Of a stretch of DNA of 16,232 nt, positions 1-9,900 are shown piece by piece. The position numbers and the translations under genes are program-made. The first letter of the stretch is position 1. Every line of letters starts with the position of its first letter. The stretch is from the NCBI GenBank assembly GCA_913042065.1, contig CAJWKB010000017.1, positions 1 to 16,232 on the forward strand, given 5' to 3'. Source of the stretch: an uncultured Alphaproteobacteria bacterium. GTDB lineage: Bacteria; Pseudomonadota; Alphaproteobacteria; Puniceispirillales; Puniceispirillaceae. The notes beneath the pieces are model-generated. The model had not been told where the DNA came from, did no database searches, and saw nothing but the letters and a program-made list of their open reading frames with translations.

Positions 1-1
1 G

Positions 2-1366
2 CATTTGAGGGCCCATGGAGGTGACAAGGCCCGCCAGAAAACAAGAGCTCTCATCAACAGTTGGTTGGACCATAACTCTTCTTGGCATATTCAGCGCTGG
101 CGACCAGACGTGATGGGGGAAAGACTGACCAATCTTGTGCAGAATTATGGCTGGTACGGCGAGTCAGCAAGAGAGGGTTTTCAGGTTTCTCTAGCGCGGT
201 CAGTTGCTGTTCAGGCACGCTGTCTGGCACTTGACTGGCGGCGCATGCGGGCGTTGGATGATAGGTTCAGCGGTCTGCGTGGCCTTGCCGTTGCCGAAGC
301 CGCTCTTGGTGCCTCCCGAGGTGATCTTCTATCGTTGCTCGATCTGGCCATGCCCCTCGTCAGAACCCTCATCAACAAGGATGGAGGCCATGTAAGCCGC
401 ATGCCGGACAAGCATATGTTGCTGTTGCGCCAGCTCGTTGAGCTAAGGAGCGCAGCTGCCTATGCCGGCGTAGGTATTGAGGAACGGCTGGATGAGATCA
501 TTCAGAAGATGGGATCAGTTGGCCGCATGTGGCGCCATGGCGATGGGAAAATGGCGAATTTCAACGGCGCTGGAATGATTAATGCGGCGCATATTGAGGA
601 GATTTTGAACAGAACCGGAACGTCCAGCAAGATATTGCAGCAGGCGCCACAGTCCGGCTTCATGCGCTTTGCCAGTGGACGCACGACATTGATCCTAGAC
701 ACCGGCATACCAGCATCGCGCGACACGAGTGCGGGTTTCATCGTAGGCCATGGGACATTGTCCTTTGAGATGAGCATTGGCAACACCCCGCTTATCGTAA
801 ATGCCGGGCAGACGGCCGCAGACCCGAATTTACGGCATCTGCTCTGTTCAACATCAGCGCATTCAACCGTCAGTATCGATGACCAGAATTCATCGGACCC
901 GGACTCCGGCAGGATGGCGAAGGTTTCCAATGTCGAGGTGGGGCCTGCAACTGGCGGCATTCTTGCGACGGCGTCGCATAGTGGCTATCAGAATTCACAT
1001 GGCATCCTGCATCATCGAAAACTCTACCTTGCCGCTGGCGGTGGCAATCTGCGGGGTTCGGACGAGCTGGAATATACCGGCGCACCGGGGCAGATTCCAC
1101 GCTACGCCATCCTCAGATTTCATTTGCATAACCGCGTCAGCGCCGCAATGCTCGGCAATGGTCAGGTGCTAATGAAAATTAGAGGAAATAAAATTGGATG
1201 GCTATTCAAGGCAGCTGGTGGCGAAGTTGGTCTGGATAATTCGGTCTACTTTGACGCGGGCATCCGCCATTCCTGTCAGCAGATTGTCGTGCACGCTCCC
1301 ATCAGCGAAATCCGAACTCTAGGCCGGCATGAGCTCAAATGGGCTTTCCGCCGCAGCGACAGCTAG
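2..1366 (+). CDS. Heparinase II/III-like protein, 5' end outside the window
   Basis: The reading frame is open to the left edge, so the gene starts upstream; the TTG at 5 is only the first start-like codon inside the window. About 454 residues remain, while relatives are usually somewhat over 500, so only the N-terminus is missing. Family features are visible: a WRPDVMGERL segment near residue 34, GGHVSRMP near residue 128, GDGKMANFNGAG near residue 180, then a beta-rich C-terminal half with RFASGRTTLILDTG, LSFEMSIGNTPLIVNAG and SAHSTVSIDDQNS, the heparinase II/III C-terminal domain. Characterised family members are polysaccharide lyases of uronic-acid polymers, but the substrate of this alphaproteobacterial branch is unknown to me. 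From memory, this type of gene often sits next to purH in alphaproteobacteria, between an rsmB-like gene and purH, which fits here. Eleven bases separate its stop from the chrA-like start, so the two are probably co-transcribed. Confidence 0.85.
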   Translation, partial: HLRAHGGDKARQKTRALINSWLDHNSSWHIQRWRPDVMGERLTNLVQNYGWYGESAREGFQVSLARSVAVQARCLALDWRRMRALDDRFSGLRGLAVAEAALGASRGDLLSLLDLAMPLVRTLINKDGGHVSRMPDKHMLLLRQLVELRSAAAYAGVGIEERLDEIIQKMGSVGRMWRHGDGKMANFNGAGMINAAHIEEILNRTGTSSKILQQAPQSGFMRFASGRTTLILDTGIPASRDTSAGFIVGHGTLSFEMSIGNTPLIVNAGQTAADPNLRHLLCSTSAHSTVSIDDQNSSDPDSGRMAKVSNVEVGPATGGILATASHSGYQNSHGILHHRKLYLAAGGGNLRGSDELEYTGAPGQIPRYAILRFHLHNRVSAAMLGNGQVLMKIRGNKIGWLFKAAGGEVGLDNSVYFDAGIRHSCQQIVVHAPISEIRTLGRHELKWAFRRSDS

Positions 1367-1377
1367 GCGGCTGGGTC

Positions 1378-2709
1378 ATGCGTAAGTCAGAAGTGGCTGA
1401 TCTGTCAGCAAAGTCCATTTTTGGTGATCTCGCTATCTGGTTGAAGATTGGCTTTCTGTCCTTTGGCGGACCAGCTGCACAAATCGCGCTCATGCACCGC
1501 GAAATTGTCGAAAAACGCCGCTGGCTGAGTGAACAGCAATATCTGAATGCACTCAGTTTCTGCCTTTTGCTGCCTGGACCCGAAGCAATGCAGCTTGCCA
1601 CCTATGTTGGATGGCGGCGGACTGGCCTAGCCGGTGGATTGTTGGCTGGCCTCATTTTCATTGGCCCAGGCGCGCTTATCATTCTGGCACTAGCGATAAT
1701 TTACATTTTCTTCGGACAAAACCTGTTTCTGGCGTCACTGTTTTCAGGAATCAAGGCGGCGGTGATTGTAATTGTCCTACATTCCCTCCTGCGGATCGCG
1801 CGTCGGACGATGACTGATATCGGCGACTGGTCCGTCGCGACGCTTGCCTTTATTGGAATTTTCTTTCTGGATCTTCCCTTCCCATTAATACTCCTGGCAG
1901 CGGCAATTTTCGGCCTCTTTGGCAAAGTCAGAAGTGAGAAGGGCACAGCAAAGGAACAGGCGAACACCGTCGAGCCAAGCGCAACCAGAACCCTGGTGAC
2001 GGTAGTAATCGGTCTGGCCATCTGGCTTCTGCCTCTACTGGGAATAGCACTACTTGCCGGACGGACAGTTCTGCCAGAGCTCGCGCAATTCTTTACCAAG
2101 CTTTCAGTTGTCACCTTTGGTGGCGCCTATGCCGCGCTGGCCTATATGGGACAGGAGGTTGTGAACCATCATCACTGGTTGAGCACCCCTGAGATGATGG
2201 ATGGTCTCGGACTTGCCGAAACCACCCCTGGCCCGCTGATTCTGGTGACAGAATTTGTCGGTTTCATTGCCGCCTATCGAGATGCGCTTAGCGCATCTGG
2301 CGGCACTGCCATCAGCACATCACCAGTGATTTTCGGCTGTGTCGGCGCACTGGTGACACTTTGGGCCACCTTTGCCCCCTGTTTCCTCTGGATTTTCAGT
2401 GCCGGCCCTTATGTGGAATGGATCGTCGCAAGGCCAAGGTTGAATAATGCACTCGGCGGCATCACCGCGGCGATTGTCGGGGTGATTGGCAATCTGTCAG
2501 TCTGGTTTGCTCTGCATGTGTTTTTTGCCGATGTTAATTTGGTGAAAAGAGGCATGTTCCAGATTCTGATCCCCAATCTTAGCAGCGCTGAATGGGGTGT
2601 CCTTTCCATTGCCTTTGCCTGTGGTATCCTGCTGTTCTGGAGGCAATGGGACAGTTGGAGGATCATTGCTATTGCCGCGGCCTTAGGACTTGGCATGAAT
2701 AATTTCTGA
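1378..2709 (+). CDS. chrA: ChrA-type chromate/anion transporter, two-domain form
   Basis: This is a 443-residue integral membrane protein of the CHR family, whose characterised members export chromate in exchange for protons. The fold is duplicated, as in long-chain CHR proteins. The N-terminal half has FGGP at residues 29-32 and [17 protein letters not shown] from about residue 64; the C-terminal half repeats these as [10 protein letters not shown] from residue 247 and PGP at 284-286. A short charged linker separates the halves around residues 185-205. I chose the ATG at 1378, which has AGGCGG seven bases upstream; an in-frame ATG at 1339 lies inside the preceding gene and adds a non-hydrophobic tail. 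The start is 11 bases after the heparinase-like stop, suggesting one transcript. The real substrate may not be chromate, since many CHR proteins are untested. Confidence 0.9.
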   Translation: MRKSEVADLSAKSIFGDLAIWLKIGFLSFGGPAAQIALMHREIVEKRRWLSEQQYLNALSFCLLLPGPEAMQLATYVGWRRTGLAGGLLAGLIFIGPGALIILALAIIYIFFGQNLFLASLFSGIKAAVIVIVLHSLLRIARRTMTDIGDWSVATLAFIGIFFLDLPFPLILLAAAIFGLFGKVRSEKGTAKEQANTVEPSATRTLVTVVIGLAIWLLPLLGIALLAGRTVLPELAQFFTKLSVVTFGGAYAALAYMGQEVVNHHHWLSTPEMMDGLGLAETTPGPLILVTEFVGFIAAYRDALSASGGTAISTSPVIFGCVGALVTLWATFAPCFLWIFSAGPYVEWIVARPRLNNALGGITAAIVGVIGNLSVWFALHVFFADVNLVKRGMFQILIPNLSSAEWGVLSIAFACGILLFWRQWDSWRIIAIAAALGLGMNNF

Positions 2710-2740
2710 TCTACTTGAAAACGATGATCACAATTTGCGT

Positions 2741-2762
2741 TTATGGCTACGGTTTGCCATAA
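2741..2762 (+). repeat. Inverted repeat between chrA-like gene and purH
   Basis: A perfect seven-base repeat, TTATGGC at 2741-2747 and GCCATAA at 2756-2762, flanks an eight-base loop. It lies in the 112-base gap between the chrA stop and the purH start. No T-run follows, so it is not a classical intrinsic terminator. It could be an operator or an mRNA hairpin in the purH leader. Confidence 0.4.
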
Positions 2763-2821
2763 CAACGCCAACCGATCGACAGCAAATCCAACCAGCCATT
2801 GATTTGAGCAGGAACCCCGTC

Positions 2822-4378
2822 ATGACCATTCGCCGCGCGTTATTATCCGTGTCCGACAAAACCGGGCTAGAGAGTTTCGCCCGGTGCCTTGAGGCAGCCG
2901 GTGTCGAAATACTCTCGACAGGAGGAACCGCCCGCCTGCTGCGCGAGGCAGACATAATCGTCACCGATGTGGCATCTATCACCGGGTTCCCAGAAATCAT
3001 GGATGGCCGGGTAAAGACCCTGCATCCAAAGATTCATGCTGGTCTGTTGGCTCGGCATGACAATGAGGACCATTTGAATGCTATACAGGCCCAGAATATC
3101 GAGAGTATCGATCTGCTGGTGGCCAATCTCTATCCCTTCGAGGCCACCATTGCAGTAACACAAGACCATTCGAAACTGATTGAGAACATTGACATTGGTG
3201 GACCTGCCATGCTGCGTGCCGCAGCCAAGAATCATGATTTTGTCACGGTCGTGTGTGACCCCGCCGATTACCCAAAGATTGCCGACGAAATTAGTAAGAC
3301 CGGTAAAACCAGCGTTTCCACCCGGCAGGAGCTCGCCGCAAAGACCTTTGCACAAACGGCAGCCTATGATGTCGCCATCGCCAACTGGATGAGTGCTGAC
3401 AATTTGCCCGAAAAGGTGAGCATCTCCGGCACACGCTCGCTGGCGCTACGCTATGGCGAGAACCCACATCAAGAAGCAGCACTTTACAAGGTTGCAAATG
3501 TGCGTGCAGGTGTTAGCAACGCCACGCAGATTCAGGGCAAACCACTATCCTATAACAATATCAATGACACGGATGCCGCATTTGAACTTGTGGCTGAATT
3601 TGACGCACCAACAATTGCCATTGTTAAACACGCCAACCCCTGCGGCGTTGCCTCGGCCACCAGCTTAGTTAAGGCCTGGCATGATGCATTGGCAACTGAT
3701 CCGGTAAGTGCTTTTGGCGGCATCGTCGCAATGAACAGATCGCTTGACGAGCAGACAGCAAAGGCAGTGATAGATATCTTTATCGAGGTGGTGATCGCCC
3801 CAGACGCGAGCGATGCAGCAAAATCAATAATAGCAGAAAAGCCGAATTTGCGGCTGCTGCTGACAGGTAGTCTGCCAGATCCACGTGAACGGTTTACCAA
3901 GATTAAATCTGTTGCCGGGGGTTTTTTGATGCAGTCGCGTGACGACGGCATAATTGGGCTAAATGACCTGGAGGTGGTGACAAAACGGACGCCAACAACC
4001 ACCGAGATGAACGACTTGATGTTTGCCTGGAAGGTCGCCAAACACGTCAAGTCAAATGCCATCGTCTTCGTTAAGGATGGCTGTACGGCGGGTGTTGGTG
4101 CCGGCCAGATGAGCCGTTTTGACTCGGCCCGAATCGCAGTGCAAAAAGCCCAAAACATGGCGGCGCATTATGATTGGCCAGTCAGCCGCACAATCGGTTC
4201 GGTTGTTGCTTCTGATGCATTCTTTCCCTTTGCTGACGGCCTGGAAGTGTTGGTTGAAGCTGGTGCTACCGCTGTGGTGCAGCCTGGTGGCTCAAAGAGT
4301 GATAATGAGATCATCGCCGCTGCTGACGAGGCCGGAATCGCGATGGCGTTTACTGGAATGCGACATTTCAATCATTAA
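2822..4378 (+). CDS. purH: Bifunctional AICAR formyltransferase / IMP cyclohydrolase
   Basis: PurH catalyses the last two steps of de novo IMP synthesis in the cytoplasm: formylation of AICAR with 10-formyl-tetrahydrofolate, then ring closure to IMP. The 518-residue length is normal. The N-terminal IMP cyclohydrolase domain (about residues 1-190, MGS-like fold) shows [37 protein letters not shown] and the [15 protein letters not shown] segment. The transformylase domain shows [13 protein letters not shown], the catalytic KHANPCG motif with Lys269-His270, [11 protein letters not shown] and FPFADGLE near the C-terminus. The ATG at 2822 has GCAGGAA at 2808-2814 and gives the standard beginning; an in-frame ATG at 2735 would add 29 unlikely residues. 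It converges on mutY with 13 bases between the stops and no terminator-like hairpin visible. Confidence 0.98.
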   Translation: MTIRRALLSVSDKTGLESFARCLEAAGVEILSTGGTARLLREADIIVTDVASITGFPEIMDGRVKTLHPKIHAGLLARHDNEDHLNAIQAQNIESIDLLVANLYPFEATIAVTQDHSKLIENIDIGGPAMLRAAAKNHDFVTVVCDPADYPKIADEISKTGKTSVSTRQELAAKTFAQTAAYDVAIANWMSADNLPEKVSISGTRSLALRYGENPHQEAALYKVANVRAGVSNATQIQGKPLSYNNINDTDAAFELVAEFDAPTIAIVKHANPCGVASATSLVKAWHDALATDPVSAFGGIVAMNRSLDEQTAKAVIDIFIEVVIAPDASDAAKSIIAEKPNLRLLLTGSLPDPRERFTKIKSVAGGFLMQSRDDGIIGLNDLEVVTKRTPTTTEMNDLMFAWKVAKHVKSNAIVFVKDGCTAGVGAGQMSRFDSARIAVQKAQNMAAHYDWPVSRTIGSVVASDAFFPFADGLEVLVEAGATAVVQPGGSKSDNEIIAAADEAGIAMAFTGMRHFNH

Positions 4379-4391
4379 AGGAGGTATTAGT

Positions 4392-5462
4392 TTAGCCGTT
4401 AGCGGTGGTTTGTGCCGCTGCCCAGACCTTGCGCATCAGGCTTGGCAGATCAGCTGGCTTTACCGGCTTCCAGTCACCACGATCGGCAATGTTGGCTAAA
4501 TTTTTTGGCGAGGTGACAACTGCCACCGCAACCTCCATCTCCACTTCAAAATGAGTAAAGACATGCTGTACTCTTTTCTCAAGGCGACGCCACTCAGCCG
4601 GAAATGGTGCAGCATCAAGTGCTAAATCACAATCAAAATTCTCACCTCTCGTTGCCCAGCCAGTTGATGGAAAAGCAAGCATCCCACCAAGCATCCCACT
4701 ATCCTGTCTGCGAACCAAAAAGGCCTCGCCAGAGCGCGAGCGCGCAACAAAGGCAATGCCCCGGCGCGTTTCCTTGGCCTTTTTGGCGGGTTTTACGGGA
4801 AAAGCCTCAACCATTTCGCAGCCAAAGGCCGTGCAATGGCTAGAAAATGGACAAGATTCACAATTCGCACCTTTTGGCGTGCAAACGGCATTAGCAAAAT
4901 CCATCAGCGCCTGCGGAAAATCTGACGGCCGCTCATCCGGCATAATGGCAGCATAGTGGCGACCGATCTCGACCTTTGCTGTTGGTAAAGGCTTAGAAAT
5001 ACCATAGAATCGTGCCATCACCCGCTCTATATTGCCGTCAATAACAACGCTACGCCGACCATACGCGATGGCGCTGATGGCACCTGCGGTATAAGGGCCA
5101 ACACCCGGAAGCGCGTGCAGACCATCACTCGTCTTTGGAAACTGACCACCACATTCATCAACAACGAATTTAGCTGCCTTGTGCAAATTACGGGCACGTG
5201 CATAATAACCAAGACCAGCCCAAGCAGCTAAAACATCATCCAGCGACGCACGGGCTAAATCCTCAATACATGGCCAGCGGCGGATGAAGTCAAGAAAATA
5301 GGGCACGACCGTAGTCACAACCGTCTGTTGTAACATTATCTCTGATAACCAGACATGGTAAACTGGTGCTAACTCCGGCCAGCGCCGACGCCAAGGCAGT
5401 TCGCGCCCGTGCCGATCATACCAGGAAAACAAAGTGGCAGATTCAAAAAAAGGTGCTGTCAT
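4392..5462 (-). CDS. mutY: A/G-specific adenine DNA glycosylase MutY
   Basis: MutY removes adenine mispaired with 8-oxoguanine or guanine, starting base excision repair and preventing G-to-T changes. The 356-residue protein has all core elements: catalytic Glu41 in SEIMLQQT, the helix-hairpin-helix LPGVGPYTAGAI at 118-129, catalytic Asp142 in VVIDGNIERV, and four [4Fe-4S] cysteines at 194, 201, 204 and 210 with the usual C-x6-C-x2-C-x5-C spacing. The C-terminal NUDIX-like 8-oxoG recognition domain (from about residue 230) includes the VRRQDSGMLGGMLAFP stretch and the HVFTHFEVE motif. It is transcribed away from the dciA-like gene across a 135-base gap, an arrangement common in alphaproteobacteria. 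The ATG at 5462 has only a weak GAGAG about ten bases upstream. Confidence 0.97.
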   Translation of the reverse strand: MTAPFFESATLFSWYDRHGRELPWRRRWPELAPVYHVWLSEIMLQQTVVTTVVPYFLDFIRRWPCIEDLARASLDDVLAAWAGLGYYARARNLHKAAKFVVDECGGQFPKTSDGLHALPGVGPYTAGAISAIAYGRRSVVIDGNIERVMARFYGISKPLPTAKVEIGRHYAAIMPDERPSDFPQALMDFANAVCTPKGANCESCPFSSHCTAFGCEMVEAFPVKPAKKAKETRRGIAFVARSRSGEAFLVRRQDSGMLGGMLAFPSTGWATRGENFDCDLALDAAPFPAEWRRLEKRVQHVFTHFEVEMEVAVAVVTSPKNLANIADRGDWKPVKPADLPSLMRKVWAAAQTTANG

Positions 5463-5597
5463 GACCCAGACACTCTCACAAGCGCCTTGTCAAATCAACC
5501 AGATGCCAGACAAAAGGCGGGTATCGTCATCCTGTTAAAGTTTATGCTACAGTGTTTGCTCTAAATTACAGACACCCATCACCCAAAACACTGAATC

Positions 5598-6095
5598 ATG
5601 GCGCAAGACCCAACCCGTAAAAAACATATGACCCGTCTGTCAAAGCTTGTTGACCCGATGATCGAGCCAACAGCTAGAGCGCGGGGTTTTGTCCTCACGC
5701 GATTGATTTCACAATGGCAGCAAATTGCCGGTGATATGGCCTTATGGTGCCAACCGATTGAGTTAAAATTCAACAAAGGGGAAACAAGCAACGGTAGCTT
5801 AAAAGTGGCCATCGCCAGCGGGCGTGGCCCAGAGGCAACCCAAAAAACCGACGACATCATAAGGCGTGTCAACACTGCTTTCGGATATGCTGCAGTCAGC
5901 AGATTATCCTTTGTTCAAACCTTCCAAAATAAGCGCGCTCCACTAGAACAGCCAGAGACCAGCGCCCCCAAAACACAGGCTAAGCACAATAATACCATTT
6001 GGGCGCTTGATGAAAAGTTGCAGCAGGTAGAATCACCTGAATTACGCGCCGCATTGCGTCGCCTTGGCACGCCAAAAGCCGAGCCCACAAATTAG
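5598..6095 (+). CDS. DUF721 / DciA-like protein
   Basis: The 165-residue protein carries a DUF721 domain at about residues 15-110. The signs are LVDPMIEPTARARGF, the helix around LISQWQQIAGDMALWCQPIELKF, a strand region SLKVAIASGRGPEATQKTDDIIRRVN, and FGYAAVSRLSFVQ. DUF721 proteins include DciA, which loads or supports the replicative helicase DnaB in bacteria lacking DnaC. Whether this alphaproteobacterial form does so is inference. Unlike short DciA proteins it has a polar, probably disordered C-terminal tail rich in Gln, Pro and Thr, ending with a possible helix (ESPELRAALRRLGT). Its place between divergent mutY and the dsbA-smc pair is typical of the class. An in-frame ATG at 5628 is an alternative start; neither has a strong ribosome binding site. 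Confidence 0.85.
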   Translation: MAQDPTRKKHMTRLSKLVDPMIEPTARARGFVLTRLISQWQQIAGDMALWCQPIELKFNKGETSNGSLKVAIASGRGPEATQKTDDIIRRVNTAFGYAAVSRLSFVQTFQNKRAPLEQPETSAPKTQAKHNNTIWALDEKLQQVESPELRAALRRLGTPKAEPTN

Positions 6096-6124
6096 CTACG
6101 AACTAGGGCAGGCGGACTAATGTT

Positions 6125-6147
6125 CTAGAAAGAGCAGATGCTAGAAA
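6125..6147 (+). repeat. Short direct repeat upstream of the DsbA-like gene
   Basis: The heptamer CTAGAAA occurs at 6125-6131 and again at 6141-6147, offset by 16 bases, and the first copy lies in the palindrome TTCTAGAA (6123-6130). It sits in the 148-base gap between the dciA-like stop and the DsbA-like start. A regulatory site is possible, but seven-base repeats also arise by chance. Confidence 0.25.
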
Positions 6148-6243
6148 AAACCCAATAGATTACAGATTCACGCATTGCCCCGAAAAGTGGGTTCGATTAT
6201 GGTTGTCCCCATGACACATCACGAGATCTTCACCAATTCAACA

Positions 6244-6855
6244 ATGCGTCGGCATTTTATCAAATGCATGACGACGGTAGCGCTTGTAGCCAGTTTTCCA
6301 CAGCTAGCCCGTAGCTCCAACCCAAGCATCGAGAATGCAGTTACGCCGCGCATACTTGGCAAGAGTAATGCACCCGTGCAGGTGGCTGAATATTATTCCA
6401 TGACCTGTGGCCATTGTGCGGATTTTCACAACAACATTTTTCCAATCGTAAAATCAAAATTGATCGATACAGGTATCGTGCGTTTTGAAAAGCGACCCTT
6501 TCCTCTAGACGGATTGGCACTGCGGGCGCACGCGCTGGTCCGCAGTGTCTCCCACAAGAAATACTTTCCTCTGGTAAAATTGCTGCTCGCGCAGCAACCT
6601 ACCTGGGTTCGTGCCGCGGATCCACTTTTCGCCTTAATGAAAATTGGCCGGCTTGCCGGAGTTAGTGGCGAGAATTTCGATGCCACCATGCGAAACCGTG
6701 AATTGCTTGAGGCCATCGTAGCACTGAAGCAGGAAGGCATTGATGATTGGCAGATTGCCTCAACACCGAGCTTTGTTGTAAACAATGAGGAAGTGTTGTC
6801 AGGCAATATGTCCTACGAAGATTTTGCCGAGAGACTGAGCGCCTTTGGCGCCTGA
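6244..6855 (+). CDS. Periplasmic DsbA-family thiol:disulfide oxidoreductase
   Basis: This exported thioredoxin-fold protein probably forms or rearranges disulfide bonds in the periplasm. From the ATG at 6244 it has 203 residues. It begins with twin arginines and RRHFIK, then a hydrophobic stretch (about 9-22), i.e. a signal peptide with some Tat character. The DsbA-like domain follows: GKSNAPVQVAEYYSMTCGHC, with the CGHC active site at 55-58, a helical insert over roughly 90-160, and the cis-proline in STPSF (Pro175). The frame stays open upstream, with possible starts at 6211, 6199 (ATG) and 6175 (TTG), none with a clear ribosome binding site. I prefer 6244 because it puts the signal peptide at the N-terminus. 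Substrates are unknown. A DsbA-like gene directly before smc is common in alphaproteobacteria. Confidence 0.9.
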   Translation: MRRHFIKCMTTVALVASFPQLARSSNPSIENAVTPRILGKSNAPVQVAEYYSMTCGHCADFHNNIFPIVKSKLIDTGIVRFEKRPFPLDGLALRAHALVRSVSHKKYFPLVKLLLAQQPTWVRAADPLFALMKIGRLAGVSGENFDATMRNRELLEAIVALKQEGIDDWQIASTPSFVVNNEEVLSGNMSYEDFAERLSAFGA

Positions 6856-6903
6856 TAAACTCTTATTGTCGATATTTTATTTCAGATGCCGGGGGCATGA
6901 TTT

Positions 6904-9900
6904 TTGATTTTTCGAAGCCTGAAAATGGCCGGATTCAAATCCTTTGCCGAAATGGCAGAGGTTGATATAGAGTCTGGCATGACCGGCATTGTCGGACCGA
7001 ATGGATGCGGAAAATCGAACGTAGTGGAAGGACTACGCTGGGTCATGGGCGAGAGTAATGCCCGGCAAATGCGTGGTGGCGAAATGGATGACCTGATCTT
7101 TTCCGGAACCGATCAGAGGCCAGCGCGCAATCTCGCCGAAATCACTTTGAACCTAGACAATTCTAAACGCAATGCGCCAGCTGAATTCAACAACGATGAC
7201 GATATCGAGATCACACGGAAGATCGAGCGCGCCAAGGGCAGCAGCTATTTTGTCAATTCTAGACCGGCAAGAGCCAAGGATGTACAGTTGCTATTTGCTG
7301 ATTCAGCCACCGGCGCCCGGTCATCTGGCATAGTCAGCCAAGGGCGGATCGGCGCTATCGTCGGCGCCAAACCAAACGATCGGCGCGTTCTGCTTGAAGA
7401 AGCAGCAAACATCACCGGCCTGCATTCGCGCCGACATGACGCAGAGCTGCGGCTTCGCGGCGCAGAGACTAATCTTGAGCGCCTCGATGACGTGATTGCT
7501 GGCCTAAGCGAACAACGTGACTCTCTAAGCAAACAAGCTCGGCAAGCAAGTCGCTACCGATTGATTGCGGACCGTATCCGCAAGGCCGAAGCACAGCTTT
7601 TGCTGGCAAAATGGACAGCGGTTCAGACCAGTCTTAGTGACTGTGAAGCTGATCTTCAGAGCATTCAACTACGCGTTGCTGAAAAAACAAAAATCGCAGC
7701 AAAAAGCGCGACAGGCAGAACCGAACTCGCTGCCGCCCTGCCCCCCCTTCGGGAGGCAGAAGTTCTTAAAGCTGCCGAATATCAAAGACTGTCAATTGGC
7801 CGCGACGAGCTTGACCGAGAGGGAGAACGGATCCGAGATGCGCTGGAAAAGCTCTACACGCAGCAGGAACGAATCGTCAATGACATGGCGCGTGAGACTG
7901 AACTACGAGATGACGCATTGACCGCCAACAGCCGGCTTGGAGACGAGATTATAGAGTTGCAAAAACAGATTGAGGCGGCAACACCGCAGAGTGATGCCGC
8001 TGATCTGGAACTTGAAGCTGCTAGGGAGGACGCCCGTATTGCCGAGACCGTCCTCGCCGAGGCTGGTGCCAAGGTGCGCGCAGCAGCAACAACAAGAGAT
8101 TCATTGGCCAATCGAATTGCCGATCTGAGCAACCGAGAAAAAGCAGCCAAAAGCGCCCTCGCCGCACTCGATATCTTTGCGATGAAAGATCAAGCGGCAA
8201 CAACGCAGTCTACACTAGAAAGCGCTGAGACCTTGTATGAGAGCGAGCGCGCCGCGTTAGAGCAGGCCGAACATGCGCTAGCCGATGCACAGTCAAGTAC
8301 TGAGGTTGCGATCAACGCACATCGCGATTCTGAAGCACAGTTAACCCGCCTACAGGCAGAAATCGACGCCTTGCAGTTTCTTCTTTCAGATGGTGGAAAC
8401 CCGGATGAGGTTCCAGTTGTTGACCTACTCATTGTGAAAGATGGCATGGAGAATGCGCTCGCGGCTTACCTTGCCGATGAGTTGGGCTCTCCCGTCGATT
8501 TCGGTGATCACAGCTATTGGCGAAGACTTGACGGCAGATCCGATCTAACTCCTCCGAAAGGTAGTTTACCTCTAGCGAATTTTATTGACGGTGTGTCCGG
8601 GTTGAAGGCAACTTTGGCTGGTGTTGGTGTAGTCGATGATGCAGCGATTGCCGAGTCTCTTCAGCCAAAAATGAGTCCAGGGCAGGCATTGACCACAAAA
8701 AATGGCGGTTTGTGGCGATGGGACGGTTTCGTTCGCAAGGCAAGTGGTAGCGACAAAAGTGCTGAACGCATTCGCCAACGGCAACGCTTCGATTTTTTGC
8801 AAGAAAAGGCTCTTCACGTGGCAAATGATGGCGCATTGCGCCAGCAAATCAAAGCCGACGCTGAGGCCAATTTGGCACGTTGTCGCGATACTATGGTGAC
8901 AACCCGCGCTAAAGCTGGAACGGCAGAACAGGAATTGGCTGCTGCCCGCCGAAATGCCGAGTCCGAATCACTGAAACTACTATCCGCCCAAGACCGTGCC
9001 AGCGATCTGCGGACCGCTATAGACACGGTTTCCAAGGAATTACTGTCCTGTGAAGCCGAATCCACCGCGATAAGCGATGATACTGCTCTGGTGAAGGCTG
9101 AGAGCCGCGCCCGTTTTACCGCAGAAGCAACCCGCGAAAGCCTGAGTGAGATGATGCAGAGTCTGTCGCGACTGAACGAACTGATTCTTAGCACCAATCG
9201 TCGCATTGGCGAAGCTGAACGCGAGCGAAAAGCTTGGCAAGACAGGCTAAAGGGCGCGGAAACGCGCGTTATTGAAATGCAAAAACGGCTTTCCGACGGT
9301 GAGCGCGAACAAGAGCGCCTACAGGCCCTACCCGCAGACTTAGAGCGCCAACGACACGAAATGGCAGACCGGCTTGACGTTGCTGCAGAGAATAGGAAGC
9401 ATGCCGGCGACGCCCTGCAACGGGCCGAAACTGCGCTCGCCATCGCAGAGACAGCGCAGCGAGATCATGATGCGGCACTAGCCAATGAGCGCGAGACATT
9501 GATCCGGACTGAGGGCAAGTTGGAAAAAATAAGGGAGATTGTAAATGCGGTGCGGGAAAATATCACTGAAAAGCTTGGTTGCGAACCGCAGAATGTAGCA
9601 ACAGTAGCTGAGATAGATAATGTCAAATTGTTGCCAGATGTGGAGACACTGGACGGCAAACTGCAGCGATTAATCCGTGAGCGGAACAACATTGGACCAG
9701 TCAATCTACGCGCTGAAGCAGAGATGGAAGAAACAGCAACACGGATTGCCATTATGGAGGAAGAGCGGGATGATTTACTCGCCGCCATCGCCAAGCTGAG
9801 GAAGGCTATCAGTCAGTTGAACCGTGAAGGACGCGAGCGGTTGTTGCTCAGCTTTGGTGAGGTTAATGGCCATTTCAAGACATTGTTTAAACAGCTGTTT

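Noticed and set aside
1339..1377. Upstream in-frame start of the chrA-like gene
   Set aside because: It lies inside the heparinase-like gene and lacks a ribosome binding site, while 1378 has one at good spacing.
3550..4158. A 202-codon open frame on the minus strand inside purH
   Set aside because: It is fully antisense to the conserved transformylase domain of PurH and has no recognisable motif.
5463..5597. Promoter in the mutY / dciA-like divergent gap
   Set aside because: TTGACA-like and TATGCT-like hexamers exist on both strands, but none are paired at 16-18 base spacing.
8814..9443. A 209-codon open frame on the minus strand inside smc
   Set aside because: It is antisense to the SMC coiled coil, is rich in Ser, Arg and Ala as expected for a shadow of Glu/Ala/Arg-rich codons, and shows no domain.
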